Source of the DNA: Xiphias gladius
Lineage: Eukaryota > Chordata > Actinopteri > Istiophoriformes > Xiphiidae
Length of the DNA: 64,000 nt
Direction of reading: 5' to 3'
Assembly (NCBI RefSeq): GCF_016859285.1
Contig: NC_053403.1
Span: 3,726,948-3,790,947 of the forward strand
Shown here: piece by piece, positions 57,392-64,000 of the stretch
How positions within the stretch are numbered: the first letter of the stretch is position 1
How the letters are laid out: the number at the start of each line of letters is the position of its first letter
Position numbers and translations under genes: made by a program
Notes under the pieces: generated by a model
Told to the model about the DNA's origin: nothing
Databases searched by the model: none
What the model saw: the letters and a program-made list of their open reading frames with translations, nothing else

Positions 57392-60300
57392 GTACAGTGA
57401 AAATCCTGCTGGAAATCGTTTCCAATTCAGATCCTTAGCAGCTCCTCTTTCCGTCGATGCACCAATCACAGTTAACCATGATCTCTGACAACCTCAGTCA
57501 TCCCTGTGCTGGAACGGTGCCGTCAGACTGAAAGAAGCGGGACAGATTCACTTCCTTTTGTGGGTTGACCCGCCTCCTTCCCTTCATTGAGTTCAGTCTG
57601 ATTGAAGTTGGATGCGCATAATTGGGTGACTCTCCGATGTCCAGCTTGTTTGAGAGATGGGGCGGTGGGTTTGACCTCTCTTGCAGGAAATATTGTTTCC
57701 TAATATTCTTGTCTTATAACGGCAGGTGAAATAATACAAGCAGCAGAGAAAAGGGGATGTTGTTTGGCTGTAGTGAGTGTAAGGATGGTGAAAGAGATTT
57801 ACGACAGTAAAGTGTTTGATAAAATGCTACCACTTTATGGACTGCTGTTGTGAGTCCACTAGCCATGCTAACTCCCGCAGGTTATGTTTACAACTCTACC
57901 CCCAATTTTTTTTTACCGTTTACAGTATATGTTACATACTAAAAAATACCCTTTAGAGATGGTCAGAAGATGTGCCTGGGTGAGTTTTAAGGGACGTGGT
58001 CTGTACATCTGTTCAAAAGTCACATTGTAAGTCATGCAACTAGCATAAACTAACATGTACTACAGTTGATAGCCTGCCTGCAGCTGCTAACTTTAAACTG
58101 CCATAGGTGGCTAAGTGGTATAGACATAACCATGGTGTTGACTAAAAGGTGTCTGACAGTAAGAAAAGGTGTTTGAAGACATATTAGCCCCTGCTTCTAG
58201 TCTTTACGCTAAACTAGGCTAATTGCTCCTTGGCTTTAGCTCAATACTTGTCAATCTTCTTAACTAACTCTTGGAAAGAAAGCAAATCAGTGCATTTCCC
58301 AAAATGATGGACTATTCCTTTAATTTTATGCATTACCAAAGACTTTTTTTTTTTTCTTTAAGGAGTGTGTCTTGTTGCTGAACTTTCAGTTATCGGTGTA
58401 TAATTATGTATCATCACGTGGCCTTCAGGAGAATTAATGTTCCCACTGAGGAATTAATGTATTTTTTTTTCATAGCTTACCCAGAATTTTCCTTTTCTCT
58501 TTTAAATCCTCAATCCTGATTCAAAGTGCTGTGTCATACTCGTGACAGTGTGGCTTTCAGTAAGATGAGATAAGAGGCTAATGTGCATGTGTATGTTCCT
58601 GTCTTGGAACAGGGGTCAGGGGCGGGCCAGAAGCAGAGATATTACACAGGCTTTTTAGTTTAGTTTTTAATGCCTGGCCTGATCAGGACAGTAAGCTCCT
58701 GAGTGGGGGGAAAAAAGGTTATTTTCCCATCTGGTTATTTTATTTTGAAATGGTTTCCCCACTGAATTTGCAGAATACTGACAATAATGCGTGTCAATAA
58801 TGCAATGTAAAATTACATACACAGTGATGCAAGAATTTATCCGTATCACCCACCTCTACTAATAGCAGTAAAGATCTCAATGTACTCAATGTACAATGTA
58901 ATGATTCTTCTTTACATTCCTGCAGTGCGTAAAGGACAAAAGAGGAAACGTGCTGATTTTGACAGTGATGCTGAAGATGATGAGGACTTCGTGCCAGGTG
59001 TTGAAGAAGATGAGGTTGAGGAGATAGAGGATGAAGAAGAAGCAGAGGACTCAGATTTGGACTTGGACTTCAGGACAGGTGGACGAAGTCCAGCAGTTTA
59101 TCACATCAACAGGACCAATGTTAGTAGTTTTCTAATCTTTACCGTATTTCTTTGAAATGTGGAGGGCTAGTGAGAGTCTGTGGGTTCAGTTTGAAGTTGT
59201 GATTCCACAATTTTAGAGCCATGTGATAACACACATGTACTGTATGTTATGGTCATTCTGTTCATTCTGGAAAATCTTACTTAATAATTTTACCTTTTTT
59301 ATTAAAGACAAAGTTCCAAAACAAGGTGATTTATTCATGCAGTTTTTAATGGGCTGCATCTTTGGTTGTGACACTTAATTGACACTGAAGGGAAAAAGGT
59401 TTTCTTTTATCATCCGAGTCTAATGTTTCTGCCAATTATTCGTATTGGTTATGATCACCTTTTACCCACCTCCGTAAATACTGTGTTTCGGAGAGTTATT
59501 GACAGTAAACATGCGTTATTGGCAGAGGGATTATAATGTACAGATTGAATAAAAATATCACCAACAAAATTCATTTCCATTTACATGTAAGGGGCTTCCT
59601 AACTGTGATTATAACTGATCTACACCAAATCATGAATAATTATTAATTAAAATAAAGCTATGTATCCTTTAAGACAAAATCGAGGTGTCTGCAGAGTGAA
59701 TGTAACTGGACTCTAAAGTGAGCAACAACTCATCCAAATCTCCCATTTCTTCTGCAGACAGGCTCCAATGCCAAAGCCCCCAACGGACTCACCACGAATG
59801 TCATGAAAACTGTTTGGGACGCCATTGAGACGACCAAGAAGTTGTAAGGAGCTGCACTTACTGTTGCAGTCTGGTTGTGGTTGTTTCTGCCCATCTTGTT
59901 TTACCTTGTTTTTAGAGATAAAACATTAAATATCCTCATATTGAAAAAACCCTTTTGTAAGGCCTGTCATATTGACGTTTCAAAACTCTGCAGCAGAAAG
60001 AAATCTGTGTAACATTATGTCAATTTTCTAAACACATACACAATGAATACAAAATACAGCCCTGAGATTATTTCACAAATGACACAAATGAAAGTGCAAA
60101 ACATCACGAGAAAAACATACAATTGAGCTACTTTGGTGATTGGTTACTTAACTGGTTTTTGTTTTCAGCCATAACAAGAAGTCATGATATTTGTTTGTGA
60201 ATTATTTTGTTTGTGTGTTTTTTTTTTCAGCCGGGAGGAGCACTACAGCAGCTGGGTGTTCCCAGAGTGGGTCCCCACCACAAGTTACTGGCCCCTTGTA

Positions 60301-62969
60301 CCACAAAGGTAGTTAACCTTTAGTGCATTACTCCAGTCTTCTAAAATAAGGGCCCTTGTAAAATGATCAAAATAAAATCAGATCAGATATCAACTGTATT
60401 TTTAATTCTTCTATGGCCAAGCTTCCATTACTGTCCAATCTCAGAAATCCAAGTTTGAGGTTCTTACCTGTTAAAAGGTGATTATTTTTCAAGCCTAACA
60501 ATCTTGTCGCCCCCCCCAATAGTTTTATCACTATAGCATCACAGTGAGTTGTCAGAAGCCAGACAAGTTGTAACCTTTGTTTCTGGCCAGCTCCACCACA
60601 ATTGTATCATGAAGACATCTCATTTAAGTGGAAATTTAGATATCTCAGGCATGTTTCCGTCCTGTCATGGGTTGTGAAGTATCAACTGCGCATGTTGGGT
60701 GAGACATGTCTCAAACCTCTCTTATGTAAGTTAATAGTCAAATGTTTGTGTGTCTCATGTGTTACTTAGTGATTTGGAGAAATACCTGCCTCAGGAGCTG
60801 TGTTCAGCTGCTTTCAAAGTGTCCAGAGAGGGCCTCAGTAAGGAGGAGATACCGTTGCAAAGACTCAGCAGGTGAGCGTGATCAGCATCCAAGCTTGAGA
60901 TTATTATTAAAATTACCCACTGGAGACAAAGCTGGACAAATGTAGCTCAACGTTTTATATCTTTTGTCAATTTTGTAGAGAAATGTGTGATTCTGACTGA
61001 CTTCTCTTAAAGCGTCCCCAGGAAGATTTTTGTTTTTCACACTTTATTACTCCTTCACACATATCATTTGATCATTTATTATTTCAGTTCTTTTTTAACA
61101 CATCAGTGTTTTAATTGCCTGGGATTCTAGACATGCTGTGTTCTGTTGTGTCATCTAACTAAATTTTAAATCAGATTACAGTTTCCAAACCCTCATTTAT
61201 TAAAATAAGAGCCGAGTAAGACAATGGTATTTGTACTTACTCGCTGTGATGAGCAGAATGTGCCTAATTTACATATTTCATATTGATGCATTCACTTTTT
61301 GTAACTCAGCTTTAGCTCCTGACATCCCTGTTTTGGGTTTCAGCGCAGGTTCCTCTGCAAAGCTTTTTTAGGTAAATAATTGCACTGTAGTGTACTGTGC
61401 TAATAGCATGGATTATAAATATTATCCGGATGATTGTTTTTGTTGGTTTTGTACTGGGGAAGATCTGAAATAAATAAAAAATATGTTTTGATGTTAGTTC
61501 AGTGACATTTTAAAAGTTAGATCTGGTATTTTTGAGGTAAATAGAAAAAATAGTCATTTGTTCTTGTTTTTAAAGCATTTCTGTTAATGTAACTGACCAG
61601 GTTTGCAGCAGTTCCTGCTCACCCAGAACGCTGGGACATGTTGCTGTATGCAGGGGGACCGGTCTGGGCCATGGAGTGGTGTCCAACCCCGGATGGTGCT
61701 CCAGCCACCCAGTATATTGCTCTGGCCTGTCATCGAGGGATGGACGACCAGCACTACGTCAACAAGACATACACCGGACCTGGACTCATTCAGCTGTGGG
61801 ACGTGGGCAAGCTGGAGTACAACAGCAGGTACAGTTAGTTGAGGGCTGATAATGATATTTTTTGGCTCACTACACTCACTGAGTGGGTGAGTGAGTAATG
61901 AAGTTACTATATTGGTCAGCCGGCCAAGTGTTTGAGTTTCCCCATTGGCCGTTTCTATTCTATCAAATGAATTAGCATAAACAGTTTCTCTTCCATCATC
62001 AGGGGAGCATTTACAGGCAGTGTTGCCAACTTAGAGCCGCTGTCGCTAAATTTACTGACTTTTCACACCCCTTTAGCGGCTTTTTGGACAAACCTTTAGC
62101 TACTTTCTGTTAGAATAGAGATGCCAGTGTGGCCCCGCGAGCACAAGGTCGGGTTTTCCCTCTGCGGGCATACTCTCGTCTCATTTAATTGGACTGCACG
62201 GCAGCTGACACCGATGTGACTGAGAGTTCATTTTACAAGTAAAAATAGCCAAAATCACAGCACAGCCGTTGTCTTTAACCTATGTGTTTGGTGATTTTGT
62301 CAGACAACGTTATGGTTATAAAATCAGGATTTTATCAGTGCAGAGCAGCAACTTGCAAAATGGCTTGGAAGTGACTGCTGGTTGACATGCATTCTTAATG
62401 GGCCGCGTTTCAGTCACTATTTCATACTTGTTCCATCGTCTGACAACTGAAACAGAAAAACATAGATGTGAACAGCTTTAATGGGATGTGTATGTGAGCA
62501 CAGACAGTATGAGAGACAGATAAAAGGCGGTCCAGCCATATACTAGGTTTTGACCTAGTCTTGTTATGATGCATCTCATTCTGTCTTTTTGCACCTCCTT
62601 GTCTTTGTAGACCAGACTCCCAGCCAGTTTTGGCCTATGGCTTGGCTCAGGACAAAGGCTTCGTCTGGCATGTGAAGTGGTGTCCTGCAGGAGGCTGGGA
62701 GCCCCCCAGCTGTGGCAGAAAGGTGAGGTGTTTTCAATGTGGGCTTACACCAACATGAGTTTTATACTATACTTAGTACTATTTGACTAAGATTTGGTCT
62801 GGTGTTGTCTATAGCTAATATTTTGTGATTTCAAATCTCCTACCCCCAAAGGCTCCTTTCCTGCCGAGACTGGGTCTTCTGGCAGTTGCCGCCTCCACCG
62901 GCGTGGTCACCATTTACAGCCTGCCCCACCCTGATGCTCTGCACTCCATCAAGAAGCTCCCTGACTCTG
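54326..62969 (+). CDS. gtf3c2: general transcription factor 3C subunit 2 (TFIIIC110), 5' part
   Basis: GTF3C2 is a WD40 subunit of TFIIIC, which binds the B box of tRNA-type promoters and recruits TFIIIB for RNA polymerase III. Coding exons seen: 54326-54350, 56043-56604, 57255-57391, 58926-59119, 59758-59843, 60231-60308, 60770-60871, 61601-61828, 62611-62722, 62852-62969. They give about 547 codons; the human protein is about 911 residues, so roughly 40% lies beyond the right edge. Identity rests on RRRRGAAKAALKYLHILAKE (human [20 protein letters not shown]), APNGLTTNVMKTVWDAIETT, HPERWDMLLYAGGPVWAMEW and PRLGLLAVAASTGVVTIYSL. The start ATG at 54326 is the only one in frame with exon 3. The next exon is not in the window. 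Confidence 0.93.
54351..56042. other. gtf3c2 intron 2
   Basis: It contains an (AT)n microsatellite and otherwise AT-rich sequence. No extra exon was recognised. Confidence 0.6.
54413..54471. repeat. (AT)n microsatellite
   Basis: About 58 bases of perfect AT repeat just after the first coding exon of gtf3c2. Confidence 0.97.
57392..58925. other. gtf3c2 intron 4 with a repeat
   Basis: A 1.5 kb intron. A copy of the foldback family lies at about 58150-58320. No additional exon was recognised. Confidence 0.6.
58150..58320 (-). mobile_element. copy of the foldback repeat family
   Basis: TCTAGTCTTTACGCTAAACT, CAATACTTGTCAATCTTCTT and TTGGAAAGAAAGCAAATCAG align with the copy at 46330-46490 and the right arm at 4195-4335. 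Confidence 0.6.
58926..59119 (+). CDS. gtf3c2: gtf3c2 acidic linker exon
   Basis: It follows CATTCCTGCAG and codes VRKGQKRKRADFDSDAEDDE, an acidic stretch (EEDEVEEIEDEEEAEDSDLD) and GGRSPAVYHINRTN, ending at AAT|GTTAGT. Human GTF3C2 has a similar acidic stretch before the WD40 part. A closer GT (ACAG|GTGGAC) is rejected because the next exon needs phase 0. Confidence 0.88.
59758..62969 (+). CDS. gtf3c2: gtf3c2 exons leading into the WD40 propeller
   Basis: Six exons (59758-59843, 60231-60308, 60770-60871, 61601-61828, 62611-62722, 62852-62969) code TGSNAKAPNGLTTNVMKTVW, FREEHYSSWVFPEWVPTTSY, DLEKYLPQELCSAAFKVSRE, HPERWDMLLYAGGPVWAMEW, SQPVLAYGLAQDKGFVWHVK and APFLPRLGLLAVAASTGVVT. From about residue 395 the pattern of hydrophobic strands with GPGLIQLWDV and KGFVWHVKWCP is that of WD40 blades. 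The last exon ends at TCTG|GTGAGA, phase 1. All sites are GT-AG. Confidence 0.92.
61829..62610. other. gtf3c2 intron, 0.8 kb
   Basis: No exon recognised. The segment around 62010-62400 (GGCAGTGTTGCCAACTTAGA, TTAGCGGCTTTTTGGAC) may be part of a dispersed repeat. Confidence 0.45.
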
Positions 62970-64000
62970 GTGAGACTGTGATTATTAAACACAACGCACT
63001 ATGATTTAGAACCATTCAGTTACACGTATTACAACAATGATATAGTGGTCTTATGGTGTTCCTTAACAGCAAAAATTGTCAACGCACACTTGACCAGATC
63101 CAGACACCCAGACAATGGAGTGTGGCTTGTGTTCAGCAGAGGGCAGTGTTGCCTTTCTAAAGCCTGAAGTCAGTATGTTGGATATCTGATTCCTGCTGTA
63201 GGCTGTTAGGACACAGGACTGCAGTAAAGCACTGCTTTAGTGGGGATTATTGGATCACGGCAGCATAGTAAAAATTAACAGCTAGACTTAGATTTTTTCA
63301 CATCTCGCTAAACTCCACCCAACTGCTGATTTTAGCACTAGTTTGCTGCAGTGTATTACACAGCTCACTTACTCTATTTCTCCACACACCACAACAAAAG
63401 ACACATTAAACATAATTTAAAAAAAAAAGAAAACTAAGTAATAAATACACACATGAAATCCAATCTACCCTTAACTGCTTTCATTATCCGCTTAGCCACA
63501 CCCTTATGTCCCATAGCAGAGTGGTTTCAGTCATAGCTCCCATCCATATTATGACCACAGGAATGCAAGAAATAGAGGTTGAGAATAGGTGGTTTTAGCA
63601 GGCACCACAATCACTTTGAAGCACCACACACTAGGGCTGCAACTAACGATTATTTTACTTATTGAATAATCTGCGGATTATTTTCTCAATTAATTGATTA
63701 TTCGTTTAGTCTATGAAATGTCAGCAAACTTCAGACTTCCCACAGCCCAAGGTAACATCTTAAAATTGCTTGATTTGTCCGACCATCAGTCCAAAACTCA
63801 AAGTATTTCATAAACTATCATATATGACAAAGAAAAGCAGCAAATTCTCAAAAATTCTCAAAATATTTGTTCATTCTCTTTCAGTTTATTAATGGACTAA
63901 TTTGCTTAGCTCTACCATGCACCACCCATGTGAGTTCAGGAAACACAAAAGAAGCATCAAAATCAACAGGAACAATCTTTTCAAGAACAACACCTCTACA
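62970..64000. other. partial gtf3c2 intron at right edge
   Basis: No further coding exon before the window ends. It contains an A-rich run near 63416-63430 and a repeat copy at 63632-63900. Confidence 0.6.
63632..63900 (+). mobile_element. AT-rich interspersed repeat, copy 3
   Basis: AGGGCTGCAACTAACGATTA, AATCTGCGGATTATTTTCTC, CCCAAGGTAACATCTTAAAA and CTTGATTTGTCCGACCATC match the copies at 47340 and 53868 in the same orientation. This is the best-preserved 5' end of the three. Confidence 0.75.

Noticed and set aside
59085..59096. An earlier GT donor (ACAG|GTGGAC) in the gtf3c2 acidic exon
   Set aside because: It gives phase 1, but the following exon requires phase 0 to read TGSNAKAPNGL; the GTTAGT site at 59120 fits.

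Overview
The window is vertebrate nuclear DNA. It is intron-rich, with GT-AG introns, dinucleotide microsatellites, CpG-rich promoter-like stretches and many short interspersed repeats. The repeat families and the protein sequences point to a ray-finned fish, probably a percomorph teleost; that placement is inference. I rebuilt three genes exon by exon from splice sites and reading phase. Nothing prokaryotic, no RNA gene and no CRISPR array was seen.

Region 1 (about 1-26,050, minus strand) is triadin (trdn), the junctional sarcoplasmic reticulum protein that links the ryanodine receptor to calsequestrin. The whole coding sequence is inside the window: start codon at 26,046, stop at 35, with 30 coding exons recognised and a predicted product of about 1,294 residues. 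Every exon junction I placed is phase 1. The N-terminus, the single membrane segment and the C-terminal Cys-Ile-Tyr...Pro-Phe-Thr-Pro tail line up with human triadin recalled from memory. Three parts are unlike the mammalian protein as I know it: a single 1.6 kb exon coding about 538 residues of almost pure Asp/Glu, a Gln/Pro exon with a 12-residue tandem repeat, and an array of near-identical small KEKE exons.

Region 2 (about 26,050-36,750) lies between two divergently transcribed genes. It holds repeats, two exon-like fragments of an unnamed coding sequence, and a GC-richer stretch that probably contains the znf512 promoter.

Region 3 (about 36,750-47,150, plus strand) is znf512, a nuclear zinc-finger protein. 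Sixteen coding exons give about 896 residues, well above the roughly 570 of human ZNF512. The extra length is a GRDR/QDQxW tandem-repeat exon and a His/Gln/Gly/Ser-rich tail. The six-finger core is well conserved.

Region 4 (about 47,150-53,000) is gene-poor, with several interspersed repeats and a decayed Tc1-like transposon. Region 5 (about 53,000 to the right edge, plus strand) is gtf3c2, a WD40 subunit of the RNA polymerase III factor TFIIIC. It starts at a GC-rich promoter with a YY1-type motif and runs off the edge after about 547 codons.

znf512 and gtf3c2 both map to human 2p23 and keep the same orientation here. trdn maps to human 6q22, so the window spans a synteny junction. I see no functional link between trdn and the other two genes.
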